The notes under the pieces: generated by a model
What the model saw: only the letters and a program-made list of their open reading frames with translations
Databases searched by the model: none
What the model was told of the DNA's origin: nothing
Made by a program: the position numbers and the translations under genes
Assembly (NCBI RefSeq): GCF_016545825.1
Contig: NC_052612.1
Location: forward strand, 8,246,001-8,310,000
Source: Eucalyptus grandis
Lineage: Eukaryota; Streptophyta; Magnoliopsida; Myrtales; Myrtaceae
DNA length: 64,000 nt
Direction of reading: 5' to 3'
Shown: in pieces, positions 21,978 through 33,472 of the stretch
Numbering within the stretch: the first letter of the stretch is position 1
How the letters are laid out: each line of letters begins with the position of its first letter

Positions 21978-24900
21978 AATCTTTCACCACCACCACAGGA
22001 AAGAACATACTTCCCATCATTACTGAAGATCATGGAGCAAACAGCTCCCTACAACTCAGAGAATTCAATGGACTATAAATTAAGAGGAGCATAGGGGATG
22101 CATAAAACAGAAAATACAATAATAATTAGAAAACTAAGACTCACAGCCAGAAAACTTCTGTATCTTTCTGTGATTTGAGCAACTATATATCATTACATGT
22201 GTTGATCCAGAAGCTAGTACACTTCCATCTGCATAACACCAAAAAAAAAGTCTCAGCAAATATTAAAAGCTACAACCCAGCACACTCTCAATTTCATACA
22301 ATCGTGAAAATACAAATATTTTACACTTTTCCTATATAACTTCAGATTAGTTATTCATTTCCTTCTCATTAGATTCACCCTGGTTTCTATTTTGCTCCTC
22401 TAATTTCAAACGTTCAGAATGATTTCTGTCTACATGCATTTGGAGAAAGCCCATGTCAACTCTGAAGCTATGCATTCATTATGCATCCAGCTACTGTTAC
22501 CTCCTTCAACCTCTTGTCCATGCAAGTGACTGTAGACTTATGGAGACTCAGAAAATGTCTTTGTCTACACCGTTTCACCTGCTTACCATGTTCAGAACAT
22601 ATTCTTGCCACACACCACTACTTTCATATAATCTTTTAAAGATAATTGGACAGATGACTACCTTGTTGATGCAAGCCTAGGATAGGCTTTCTCAAACAGT
22701 AGGATCGAGAGAGTGACTCGCGCACAAGAAACGGGACGAACAGAAATTTCAGCACTGCGCAAGCTCAGGAGAACAGTCGTATCTTTGTCGATACAAGTCA
22801 GATTGACCTGATTCCAAAGCCAAATGAACAAAGACTTCTGGATCTACAATTTCTCTGTTTTGGGTTTTCTGAAATAAGCACTGTAGGATAGTCGAAATTG
22901 GGTTGGAAGTAACGAACAGAATAGGAAAAGATCGAAACTTCGTCGGTTGCTCTTCTAGGCCTCCAAGGAAGTTGAAAGGGACACCGATTCTTCTAGATCG
23001 ATGACTGCAACTCTTCAATGATGCAGATTTCGAAAGCTCCAACTCTTCAAGGATGGAGTGAAAACTCTTCTAGGTTTTCAAGGAGATGAACTCTACAAGG
23101 TTCACGATACTTGCTTCAAGCAAAGTTTTTCATTTATCAAAAGTCGTCTGTCTTCTACAAGGGATTGGCTTATATCATCAAAGAAATAAAAACAGAACGT
23201 TGAAGCTAGGAGAAATAAAGACAAATCGTTGAAAATTAGGAGAAATAAAAATGGAGCATTGAAAATAGGAGATATAGTAAAGGGCATGGAAACTATAAAC
23301 TAGTAAAAGCATCACGCGAGCTTCCAAGGTGTCTTTCAAGCTTCCGGGATGGACTCAAGATGTCGTTATGGCTTCTCGGTTTCGTCGAGCTTTAATGCAG
23401 GCCGATCTTCTTGGTCGAGAGAGCCGGTCTTCAATGTGGGCTGCATCACTTGTTATTCATGTAAAATCCCTCATAACCGAGAACCAAACCAATACACATC
23501 AACGTAGTCTCCTAGTCACATTAGAAATACTATTTCCTTGCCACGTCCAGCAGCAAAATCCTAATGCTCCAAATTCTCGTTTCACTAGCACATATCAAGT
23601 AAGCACACATTAGAAATAAAAGCTTGTGCCTAGTCATTTAATTGATTCTAGCCCAAAATTTGTATTGCATCAGCACGATCCATGAACTTAATTAAGTACG
23701 TCAAATGCAGCCTCACCTCACTCAGTATAAGTTACCAACGTTTCATTGATTTGCCCTGATTCATAGACAGGTTAACCAAGTTTGGGAGATATGAAGTACA
23801 GCTTTGAAATGTAAAACCTGAGCCACACGGACTGACCAAGTTTCTTAAATCAGTTGGCTTAAGCTTGACATTAAATAGCTCCCAAGTTTCAACCCTGTTT
23901 AAAACACAAGCCACCCAGTCTAGCTCGATGTAAAGCTCATGCCTCTAGTAGCCAAGTGATTGCTCGAAAGCTTAGGTATGATCATAACACATAGCTTTTC
24001 TGGAAAAACAGTAATGCAGACTCAGGGAAACAACGTTTGAAGCACTTGATTAAGTACATGCGACATTCTTACATAATTTAAATGTTTGACTAAAATTGAT
24101 AGAATAACCAAAGTAATTTTATCAATTCTAGTCAAAGCTTTCGAGCAATGATCATCCCCTCTACCACTTCAAGACACAATGGAAAAAAAAGTGCAGCTAG
24201 ACCTCATGAAGAAAAATGAACCATTCACCATCACTCCTAAATTCCACATTTCCATTCATGATAAGACATCCTCTTCATGTTTTCTCCGTGAGAGACTTCA
24301 GAAATGTCTCAATCTCAAGAAACTCAAATTCCTTAAAACCTATTAAGCCCATACCATTCCAGAAGTTATCGATTTGCCCAAAAACGAGAAGTTTTCGACT
24401 ACTTGAAAGTTACAAAAAAAGACTTTCCGGCTGTAAATCCTGAAGCAGGCAATGCCAATCCTTTTTCAAACATTCTCATTCTACACCCCCGACAATGGGC
24501 AGATATATCCAATATTCACCACATTAGTGACCAAAATGACAAATCCCAATTCAGCATAAAACTGAGGACTCCACTGGCAAGATAATATCTAATATAATGT
24601 ACAGTTGTTGGATTTACACTACTCTGCCAACAATGTCAAAAGAATGTTAGTCAGAAGAGAAGCAACAAACCGCAAAAAATTAAGATAGAAAATCTTTTAG
24701 AAACAACTATCCTCGAAAACCATGACATAAGGGTCTTTCACGGCCAACAACAAGCAAGAGATTCCATAATACTTGGCAGGTAACTCACCCAGGGTGACAG
24801 TCGCTAATTCTCCATCTCAATTCACCAGGTGCTCATCGAGTTATAGGACATCACCCCCGCCTCCTCTTAAACTATCAAAGAGCCCTCAAAGTCACAGGCC

Positions 24901-25454
24901 AGATTAGTTACCTCAAATTGTACCGAAAGCCCACCACAAGAGGCAAAATTTTCCCTCAACTTCCATAAGAAATGTCAAACCAACCATTTTCCGCAAATCA
25001 ACCACTTCATGCAGGTGTAATCAACCGAAAGGTGACCCCTGTCCGGCTTCATAAACACGTCCGTCGGATCATTTGCCGCAATGTCCACAAACTCCATCTG
25101 AATCTGCCCTTTCAAAGTGTCCCAAATCTAAAAAACAAAGAATCCAAAAAAAAAAAGGTCCCGTTTAATTAAGCGAAGCTACTGTTTGCTTACTGAGACA
25201 CAATGGGCGAGTAATAAGGCAAAGCGGCATTCATCGGAACAGAGAATGACCGTTAATTCGCGTCCGATTCCAGAATCAGACACCGTAAAAGCCAATACTT
25301 TCTTATCGAATCCGAAGAAAACTTGCCACGAAACGAAAGAACCGGGAAGCAGGCGAGGTTAACCTTAATCCGGCCATCGCCGGAGCTGATGGCGAAGAAC
25401 TCCGACGAGGGGGCTGAACGCCGACAAGAGGTCTCTGATGTTCGGCGAGCCCAT
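21978..25454 (-). pseudogene. WDR43: WDR43/UTP5-like pseudogene copy W2
   Basis: Colinear with W1. Exon 1 (25454-25364) starts MGSPNIRDLLS but carries a one-base insertion in a G/C run near 25410, so the frame ends within the exon. Exon 2 (from 25127) is cleaner than in W1 and reads through IWDTLKGQIQMEFVDIAAN, DPTDVFMKPDRGHLSVDYTC and MKW. The WD exon near 22160-22250 (DGSVLASGSTHVMIYS) has lost 5 bp before its donor. The last piece near 22030 keeps its AG acceptor (GAVCSMIFSNDGKYVLSC). A solo LTR and about 940 bp absent from W1 (24019-24955) lie in its introns. Confidence 0.7.
22667..23448. mobile_element. Solo LTR in the W2 pseudogene
   Basis: The termini are TGATGCAAGCC and GGCTGCATCA with TG..CA ends. 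CTTGT flanks both sides (22662-22666 and 23449-23453). W1 has the uninterrupted site with one CTTGT at 8246-8250. No internal coding sequence. Confidence 0.85.
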
Positions 25455-25552
25455 GCCGTCGAAAAGCGTGGAGATCGAAACCGACCCGACCCGACCCGAC
25501 CCGTTGCCAGCCCTAAATTGTGGACCTATCTGTGACCTGGATTGACAAACTT

Positions 25553-25728
25553 CATCAGAAGAACACCAGGATTCAACAGCCACAGCCTCGACCAACGAAT
25601 AACCCATGTTTAGTTCCCACCATCTTCCTCTTTACCGTATATTGAATGACGTTACAGATGAAGATGAAAGCTTCCCAGCAGAAAAGAGCAGAAAATTGAA
25701 AGATGAATGCAGCAAGACATGCATCATA
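25553..25728. repeat. Dispersed repeat shared with 31740-31905
   Basis: About 170 bp align nearly identically ('caccagga.tcaacagccac', 'aaaagagcagaaaattgaa', 'gcagcaagacatgcat'). Here it lies directly upstream of W2 exon 1. Confidence 0.8.
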
Positions 25729-26900
25729 AGAGCGAGCGTCCCATAAATTAAAGAGAATTGCATGATGTTCGAGATTATAAATGGGTCACAATATTTGATT
25801 TCATAATATTTAATTCACTCGTTTCCCTTGATTTTCGAGATGTCTAAGATTTTATACGTATTTGCAGATTTTTTAGTTGTGTTTTAATAGATTTCCCTTT
25901 TATTAATATCTTTTTCGTAATTGTATTATTCGATTTCAACTATTTAGTTATTTTCTAGATGACGACCTCTTTATAAATAAACGCCTAAGATATTGTAATT
26001 TACACTTCTTTATTCAAAATAAACATTATATTTTGAAATCCTTTCCAAGAAAAACATCCTTTGCGTCATAAATGTTATCTAGAATTTTGAAGTTAGGAAT
26101 TTTATAAACAATCAAAGTTAAATAGTCGTTTGGTCTAATTTGCAAACCCTTTATCCTTTCCTTCTTGGAGGATCATTTCTTTTTCTTTCTTTTTCTTCAT
26201 CCGCTTTGCAAAACCATTTCGAATGCAACTTTTTTGATGAAGAAAAATAATTGCATGATAGATCAAGAATAACAGTATGTTCTGAATCATTTAAAATCAA
26301 ATATGAATTACTATTCTCATAATAGTCCAAATACTATTATACTAAAAGAATCCCTCGGTGAATATTGAATGTCAAATGTCATCATCAACCTATCAAATAA
26401 AAATGACTGGTTCTAGGAAAGACAACCCTCGATTCCACAGCAAAAACCACACTTGGCCTCCTTGTGATCAGCAAAGACGAATAAGATTAATTGCAATCTC
26501 TAGCACAAATGAGGACATAATGGCAAAATTTTAGAATAGAAAATATTAAACATAAGATGAGTTATCACGCCTATCAAGCCTCTACAGTATGCTCCATCTG
26601 TGTCCTTCGAAATATAATTAACGATATTCTCAATTACCACATAAACTGATTTTTCAAGTCCATGTAGTCCAATCTCAATTAACTCGATTCACATGGCGAA
26701 ATTTTTCGAACAAAACGCACAAGGCTCATTTCGTTCGGGTCACATCCTCTCTCTCTACATCAGAGTGCGAAATGACTCCTCGGCTTGGTCACATTGAAGT
26801 GGGAAAGGACCCACAAATTACGCAATGAGACCACATTATGCCCCTGTCAAATTGATTTGGCATCGTTGACCCCATTTTGCTCTCTCTCCCTCCCTCCCTC
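25729..26900. other. AT-rich intergenic sequence
   Basis: No frame over 60 codons, no repeat partner and no terminal repeats recognised. CT-rich promoter-like tracts begin about 26880. Confidence 0.5.
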
Positions 26901-26910
26901 CCCCTTCCCT

Positions 26911-26918
26911 CTATAAGT
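26911..26918 (+). promoter_or_regulatory. TATA-like box of the PR-10 pseudogene
   Basis: 'ctataagt' after a (CCCT)n tract, about 100 bp before the ATG at 27014. The last 20 bases before the ATG match PR-10 copy 2. Confidence 0.45.
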
Positions 26919-27013
26919 ATCGCTTCGCACTGAAACCCTAGATTCCAGACTTCAGCACTGAAGCCCTAGATCCCTTTTCAATTCCTCAACAAATTCTATT
27001 TGGATAGAGAATC

Positions 27014-27534
27014 ATGGGAGTGTTCAACTGCAGTGCCGAGGTCACGTCCTCCATCCCCACGGCCAAGGCGTTCGAGGCCATCGTCGACGACAAAACCTGG
27101 CGCTCATCGCCAGGGTCCTCCTACCTGTCCTCAAGAGCATCAATTCCAGCAAAGGTTAGTAACATAACTTGGTCACCATTAACATCGCAATCTCTCGAGT
27201 CAATAGGATTGCAACACAGTGGCGGCATTGTAAACTAGCGATTCCTCCGAATGTGATGTCATTACTCGTGTCTTTTATAGGCAATCGGGACAGGACAGTA
27301 CTGCTACACGATCATTGAGGGCAACGTGCTAGGCACCACCTTAGAGAAGATAAACTTCAAGATGAAGATCACCACGTCGCTCGATGGAGGCTCGGTGTGC
27401 AAAAACACGTGCACGTACTTCGCCAAGAACGACGCGGACATCATGGAGTGAAAGAAAGGGCCGTGAAGAAGAAGGAGAAGAAGGAGGTGATGGCGTTTTT
27501 CCCAGCCATCCCAGTGGCAAACGCTCACGGCTAG
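27014..27534 (+). pseudogene. PR-10 pseudogene (copy 3)
   Basis: Exon 1 starts MGVFNCSAEVTSSIPTAKAF. It shifts frame near 27095, after which the family text LALIARVLLPVLKS appears in another frame. The intron junction is kept (about 27155-27280). Exon 2 has lost about 45 bp between RDRT and YTII, removing the NFTYCYS strand, and ends at a premature TGA after NDADIME (27448-27450). It also lacks the Gly-rich loop, as copies 1 and 2 do. Lesions in both exons make it non-functional. Confidence 0.85.
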
Positions 27535-27633
27535 CGAAGTCAATGTGTGATTTTATTTCAGGAAGTTGAAGTTGGTACAGTGGTTTTACTTGTGAAGAGA
27601 ATCTCTAGTTTGATCATGCGTGGCTTTGTCAAT

Positions 27634-28251
27634 TGTTAAAATTTTTGGGGAAAAATATTTTCATTAGTTGAACAAAGTAGTTCGATAGCGATACAGTGGA
27701 GGTCTAAGACCTCTCACGGTGGAGGATTTTCCCACACAAGATAGACCTCACACTCTCGGTGGAGGGTTTCCCCTCACACACTCTCAAATGATCAAGTACA
27801 AGCATATTTATAGGCAATTACAACCGGCTTAGTCACCGCCCTAGACAGCTAATTTCCTTCTTCTCCAAGTACACTTGCTGCCCACGTACTCTTACTCTTG
27901 ATCCTTCTTTCTTCATGGTTAAGAGTCAACAATTGTAGGCTTTCCTTCACGTTCACCTTCCTTCTTGCTCTCTTGAAGACTCCAGCAGCCATTATAATAA
28001 TATTTTAATATGTGCCCATCCTCTTGATCAGCTTGTGGAGCTTCTTCACGTGTTTCTCATGCACGTAGATTGCATGTAGATTTCTCTAGCTCGTTCTAGG
28101 TTTTTCTTTGATGCTTCTTCACAGAGACTTCTAGTTCAACTTGGACTCTTCATCTTTTCTTGCATGGACGTGCAATGTTGCCGACTCATTCCTTCTCTAT
28201 TAAGTTAGTAGCTTCTAGATTTTATTGAAAATGGATCACCAATTTCCAACA
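27634..28251 (-). mobile_element. Solo LTR, minus orientation
   Basis: The termini on the minus strand are TGTTGGAAATTGG and AATTTTAACA. TCAAT flanks both sides (27629-27633 and 28252-28256). The minus strand has a TATA box (tataaata, 27805-27812). It has no internal region. Confidence 0.85.
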
Positions 28252-28274
28252 TCAATCTATCGAATGACAACTGT

Positions 28275-28650
28275 CGCAACCTGAAAAAAACAAAATCACT
28301 GCACCAACTTCTTGAAGTAAAACCACACCGTGACTCCACTAACCGTAAGCATTTGCCACAAAATAAGCCTCAATGGCCAGGAACAACGTCATCGCCTTCC
28401 CCTTCACAGCCCTTTCTTTCTCCTCCGTGATGTCCGCGTCGTTCTTGGTGAAGTACGTGCATGTGTTCTTGCACACCGAGCCTCCCTTGGGCGACACAGT
28501 GATTCACCTCGAAGTTGATCTTCTCCAAGGTGGTGCCCAGCGCGTTGCCCTCGAAGATTGTGTAGCAGTAGGTGAAGTTCTCTCTGTTGCTAGTTTACTG
28601 TGTCGCCACCGTATTGCAATCCTTAACTTGAGACATTGCAATGTTAACGT
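28275..28650 (-). pseudogene. PR-10 fragment (copy 4), minus strand
   Basis: From 28650 downward: intron-derived sequence (ttgcaat.cggtggcgacaca equivalent), then directly exon 2 text from GENFTYCYTIFEGNALGTTL, then KGGSVCKNTCTYFTKNDADI and the C-terminal helix, then 3' flank. The intron 3' end and the start of exon 2 are deleted, and a base change breaks the frame near 28507. It faces copy 3 across the solo LTR. Confidence 0.75.
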
Positions 28651-29170
28651 TGACCTAATTTTAGATGACACGCAATATGTTTTGTGCTTTCTTTTTTAAT
28701 TCAAAGTTAGATTGCCTGATAATTAAGCATGCAATTTTAATTAAAGAAAAGGAAATCTAACATCTAAGGCAATGTTTTTGGTACTTTTATTTATTAGAGC
28801 TAACAATTCTATATAAAATTTCAAAACTAAGATATCAATCAAGATTCAAATAAAAGATTACGATATCCATTCAAATAATCCGTCGTCTCGCATCTTAGAT
28901 TAATGGATATCTGAATCTTGATGAGGCACTTACTCAGATCAAACATAATAATAAAAAAATGATCCGTTGTCTCACGGATCAAATTAAAGATTATCGCAAT
29001 CTCAGACAACGCAATTATTCAATAATAAGTTGAGATAATTAAAAAATGATCCGATATCTTTACGGATCAAATTAATAATTGAATCAACTTTATCAATAAG
29101 CTCTAATTGAATATGCTTAATATCACGTATCATATAACAATCAATCCAATCCAAATTAAGGAGTGAAATA
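28651..29170. repeat. AT-rich tract with three diverged hairpin iterons
   Basis: Related units spaced about 86 bp recur at 28877-28902, 28961-28980 and 29048-29068. The last two are inverted repeats (gatccg-n-cggatc) followed by aaatta. They could belong to an LTR or a foldback element. No gene. Confidence 0.45.
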
Positions 29171-29877
29171 TTCCATTTGTTTTGGATATAGATCGTTACC
29201 TAATTCGAACACGCATAATCTGGATCGAAATCGAATCGGATCATGGCTTGTGGATGATGCTCGAGGGAATCATTAGGTGCTTGACTAGCCAAGGTGGTGG
29301 TGTTCATCGGAAAGCTTTGATTAGTTCGGAACTCGCTGAGGGTAAGGACTCTGAACTCTCTTTTATTATTTCTTCTTCGAGGGTGCTCTGCATGTGGCCA
29401 ACATAAATGGATCCTGAGGAAGAAAGTCAAAACATAGTGGAATATAGATATCAGATAGAGATGAAGAATCGGTATCCTCTTCATCCATCTTTTTGCCCTT
29501 ACTTCTCGAGTCCCTCGTATGTCGTGGGGTCGTGCTTCGGCCCAAGATTCCCTCAATGAACCTACAAAATAGAAACGTGGTTGGATCGGTGTCTCGAGGG
29601 AAAGCGATAGCTTCGTCGAAGATCTGCGGGGCTGCTGGTGTGGGCCGGTGTCGTCGCGGCTGGCTTTTCGTATGGGACGCCTCGGTCGGCAATAGGAGGT
29701 GTCACTGTTCTGGAAGCTTCACGAGCACTCTGTACAGAAGCTTCCCCTCACGATTTTTCCTCAATTCAGTGTATGGTCATGTCTTCAATTGTGCGTGGCC
29801 CCCTGCTCTGTGGTGTCCCAAGTGTGGACTTGTGCATGAATTCTCGCAGAGAGCAAAAACAAAATTGATAGTGGGAT
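29171..29877 (-). other. Unassigned, partly open minus-strand region next to an LTR-like sequence
   Basis: Two overlapping minus frames (29692-29366 and 29556-29200) include RCHPTTP-like low-complexity text and EEDTDSSSLSDIYIPLCFDF. No catalytic or structural motif is recognisable. Its position next to an LTR-like block suggests retroelement internal sequence, but that is inference. Confidence 0.3.
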
Positions 29878-29879
29878 GT

Positions 29880-30351
29880 TGATGTAGAATAGGCGTGAAA
29901 GCCCACGATGACCGGGAAACTGAACCCGGGTAACAAGCGAAAACACGAAAATAATTTAAATAGCGAAATAGAATCGCACGTAATCAAACTAAAAAAATGC
30001 TTGACTTAGCTTTGCGATTGTCGTCAATGTCCATGAAGCATGATGAATGCGAGATGTCAAGAGGGTTGCACTATCATTGACGAAGAAGAATCAAGGATCG
30101 CGATGAAATGATGATGACCAGGTGATGACGATCATAGTGGTCATGGATATCATAGGAGAGCTTTTCCAGATGGTCCATATCATGTCTAAGGGTGTGTACC
30201 TCCTTTTATAGCGAAGAGTCTTCCACGTATCGTTGGAAAGTCTGGATCCGTGGAGCCAATTGATGATCCCTTGGGGAATTGCTGAGCTTTGGCTTTGATT
30301 TGTCACCAAAAATTGATCGTGAATCTCTCTCATTTACTTCTAAATTAGCGC
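29880..30351 (-). mobile_element. LTR-like sequence, minus strand
   Basis: On the minus strand it begins tgtgagcgctaattt, has a TATA box (gctataaaagga, about 30203-30214) and ends ctacatcaaca. The termini and layout are LTR-like. No target duplication or canonical primer-binding site was found, so this is tentative. Confidence 0.4.
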
Positions 30352-30440
30352 TCACAATATTTTGGTTTCATTTTCTGCTTCTGCTCATATTGCCTTGAAC
30401 GTGTCCACATTTGCTCATCTGGCCAGCTTGATAATTACCT

Positions 30441-30480
<40 letters not shown>

Positions 30481-31190
30481 TCGGCTTTTCTTGCGAGTAT
30501 GGCCAGGTGGGCGTTTATAGCGCTGGACCAATCCCGTCATTCTCTCTCACTATTCTATGACCAGCTCATTAGTTTCCTTTTATAAATTCCAACAACCCAC
30601 ACTTTCCACAAATGCCTTCATTTCTTTCCTCCGTTTTGTCTCTCAATTGCGCGCTTTCTTTTTCCTTCAGCCGATAGCTCATCATTTATCCCACGAATTC
30701 CTCCATGCTGACCGAAATTCATTGGAGAGAAGATTTATGTGATTGATTCGTTTCCTCGTGGAAATTGCGACCCCTAAGCATCCAACCGATTTTTTCGAAT
30801 TTCCTATCTTTCTTCGCGTGTGCAATTTATCAGTCCCCTTCCTCATATCATGGGCGAGATTCATGGTACCTCATGAGGCTGAATAAAGATTTTTGCTAAT
30901 CCATATAACATCAACCGAAGGTATCCCCTTGACATCATCATGATGTTAACTAAAATGATAATTATTGGATGTGGACACCATCAAGTCAAACATATCCATC
31001 ACTAGTCCAATGCAAATGTAATAAAAGAAAATGCTCCTAAAACTATATATTATGCAATTTAATTCTAATATTTTTGTTTGGGGGTTCGAATTAATCCCTA
31101 ATTTTTAATGCAATAAATAAACAATCGGATTGTCAAAATTTAGGTATCAACAACATCATTTACCAAAATCAGACAGGCTCAAAAATTATC
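30352..31190. other. Intergenic with a (CT)n microsatellite
   Basis: A (CT)n run lies at 30451-30478. TATA-like 'tttataaatt' occurs near 30580, but no open frame of any length follows. Nothing else recognised. Confidence 0.5.
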
Positions 31191-31227
31191 TGTCGCAAAA
31201 TATAAAGGGCCTAAACCTGAGCGACAA

Positions 31228-31295
31228 CAAGCTACAGCTGACCAACTTGCTGCAGTAATGATTGAATGGCCGTCTCTCTAGCTTTTGCAGTCTGC
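31228..31295 (-). pseudogene. Possible terminal exon fragment of an unidentified gene
   Basis: The minus strand shows a pyrimidine-rich acceptor (ttgtttcctttgcag) followed by TAKARETAIQSLLQQVGQL and a stop. This looks like a genuine last exon with an amphipathic helix, but I cannot name the gene. The remaining exons are not visible. Confidence 0.35.
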
Positions 31296-31739
31296 AAAGG
31301 AAACAATAATTATATAAATCATACCATCAACCAACCATAGCCCAAGAACAACAAATAACGTGAAGCTCTACGGACAGTCTTGAGAAGTAAAATATTTTAG
31401 ATGAAGCGAAAAAGAAACCAACGCAATTCTTTCATATCATTGTTGATGCCACCTACACCTAGCGAAAAGATTGACAGGATTTTTCCTAGAACCAGAGATT
31501 GCAAAACTCTTCAGAACTCTAGCCATAATCACCCCTTTCCCTCATGCCACCTTCAAAATTCAATGAAATCGACATATGTAAAGGCGATTTAAGATATGTA
31601 TGAACCAAGTTTGCATCAGCAGCAGCCATTTTTCTTTTTTAGATCTCTAACTTAGAAGCATGTGAATTCGGAAACAATTTTATCATATTAGAAATCACAA
31701 GAGATGTATATAACGACCCAGCTCTAATTACACTCATCA

Positions 31740-31905
31740 GTAGAACACCAGGAGTCAACAGCCACAGCCTCGAGCAACGAATAACCCTTGTTTAGTTCTC
31801 ACCATCTTCCTCTTTACCGTATATCGAATGACGTTACAGATGAAGATGAAACTTCCCAGCAGAAAAGAGCAGAAAATTGAAGATGAATGCAGCAAGACAT
31901 GCATA
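31740..31905. repeat. Dispersed repeat shared with 25553-25728
   Basis: Second copy of the roughly 170-bp block. Here it lies about 450 bp from the unidentified terminal exon. Confidence 0.8.
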
Positions 31906-32459
31906 ATTTGAAAGAAGAGAGGACTGTCTTGCGTGCACTTCCACATGACCTTTCATCTCCCATGAAGTCCTTCCAACTAAGTAAAAAAACAAAAACTCAC
32001 AATGAAGTTACAAACACCACCCCCCACAAAAAAAAAAACGAAGATTATGAAAAGAAAGAAAGAATGCAAGAAGGAGAGAGAACCGCTAAGTACAAAAAGA
32101 AAACAATCTAACTGACCCCGTCTTCTACCAAATATTTCCTTACAGCATGAATGCAGAAATGAGGCTGTACAAACAACTTGCGAATAAACAACTGTGATCG
32201 ACGACCATGCAATTCAATTTGAGGCTACAATACATGTAGGATTAATCCTTTATGGAATATTGGAGACGTGATTTTGTAATAGGATTAATCACGTAGGTCA
32301 GATCAAAATAATCCACGACAAACGTTGCTAAGGGATGCTTTTCAAGAAGGATGCGTCCTACTCTCGTGCCATTGGAGACCCTACGCAATTAATCCTGTGG
32401 AAGCGCTCATGCACGAGAGAGGGAGAGAGAAAAATCCACAACTCTGAAGACGGGCCCCA
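31906..32459. other. Intergenic, A-rich
   Basis: A-rich frames such as 31887-32111 are low-complexity. No gene recognised. Confidence 0.5.
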
Positions 32460-32516
32460 GAGCTTGAGTCTTGTGCAGCTCCCGCTCTCGTCCGCAAAGA
32501 ACATACACGCTCACAT

Positions 32517-32564
<48 letters not shown>

Positions 32565-33065
32565 ATGAGGAGTCTTTAAAGAGAAAATTACCCCCAAAAA
32601 AAAATGATCCTAAGCTTATGACACTTGTGTCAATTTATCCTCGATGAATGTGGAGTATGATTCAAGAAATTTGCATTGTAAATAAATAAATTCAAACAAA
32701 TTAAATGCCTCAATTTGAACAAAATTATTTCTGACCAAATCCAAACCACCCGTTTGACAGGCCTAATTATACCAAAGCCTAAAGTAGAAGAGTTCCCCAG
32801 ACAAAACCTGCATTGCAGCACGGGGAAATTCGCTTCACCGTTCAACCTGAAGAAATAAACACTATACTGTCAAATATTTGAGATATGTGAGATGCCACTG
32901 GATGCTTTCCAACAGGTCCTAACTTTCACACGGTCGAATATTTGATAATAGATTGACACTTTTCTCGACCAACAAACAGAGGCTTCTCAAAAGACCAAAA
33001 ACCCCGTCTAAGTATATACATATTATGAGGATATTCCCATCAAGAAGATTTCTAATACAAATAAG
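32460..33065. repeat. Dispersed repeat R1, copy 2
   Basis: Paralogous to 2930-3600 and lacking the poly(T) insertion found there. Contains a long (CT)n run at 32519-32560. Confidence 0.7.
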
Positions 33066-33430
33066 AGGCTATCCCAGTTGACATTGCCATCGGAGGGACA
33101 GAAACCAGCTGGGTGTCGCCTCCACAGAAGGCCTAGTATTTCGTTTAGGAATTTGGGAGACCTTGATACTGTACTGGGTTTTGGAGAGCGAAATGGTGCC
33201 ACCAAGGGAAGTACCGATTCCACCTCCATCGCTACTCATTTTCTAGAACTCGTGTGCCTCTCTCGATTCCACCTCCGTTACAACCATTACCAATGATGGC
33301 CAACAAGCACAGCAAGCTACAACATACAGTCGCATTGAATCACCTACTGGGCAAACCCTCGCCTTGCAAGTCTCTTTGATCCCTAGAAGCCACCAGACGT
33401 CACAACCAAAGAGCCATATATTCTAGCCCG
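33066..33430. repeat. Block K, copy 1 (SAR1-associated)
   Basis: Nearly identical to 61375-61740, related in inverse orientation to 40290-40520, and more distantly to 47331-47460. Both strands hold short conserved frames (for example minus SPKFLNEILGLLWRRHPAGF), but frames differ between copies and I recognise no family. It accompanies each SAR1 copy at its 3' side. Confidence 0.6.
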
Positions 33431-33472
33431 ATCGAGGCGAAGAACAGCCCCAAGTCTTGCCATACTGGCGTG

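Noticed and set aside
29171..29877. Endogenous pararetrovirus remnant
   Set aside because: Considered because of the acidic Ser-rich text and adjacent promoter-like block, but no movement, coat, protease or polymerase motif is visible.
32519..32560. Regular short-period array as a CRISPR-like repeat
   Set aside because: Simple CT microsatellite without spacers, in a eukaryotic context.
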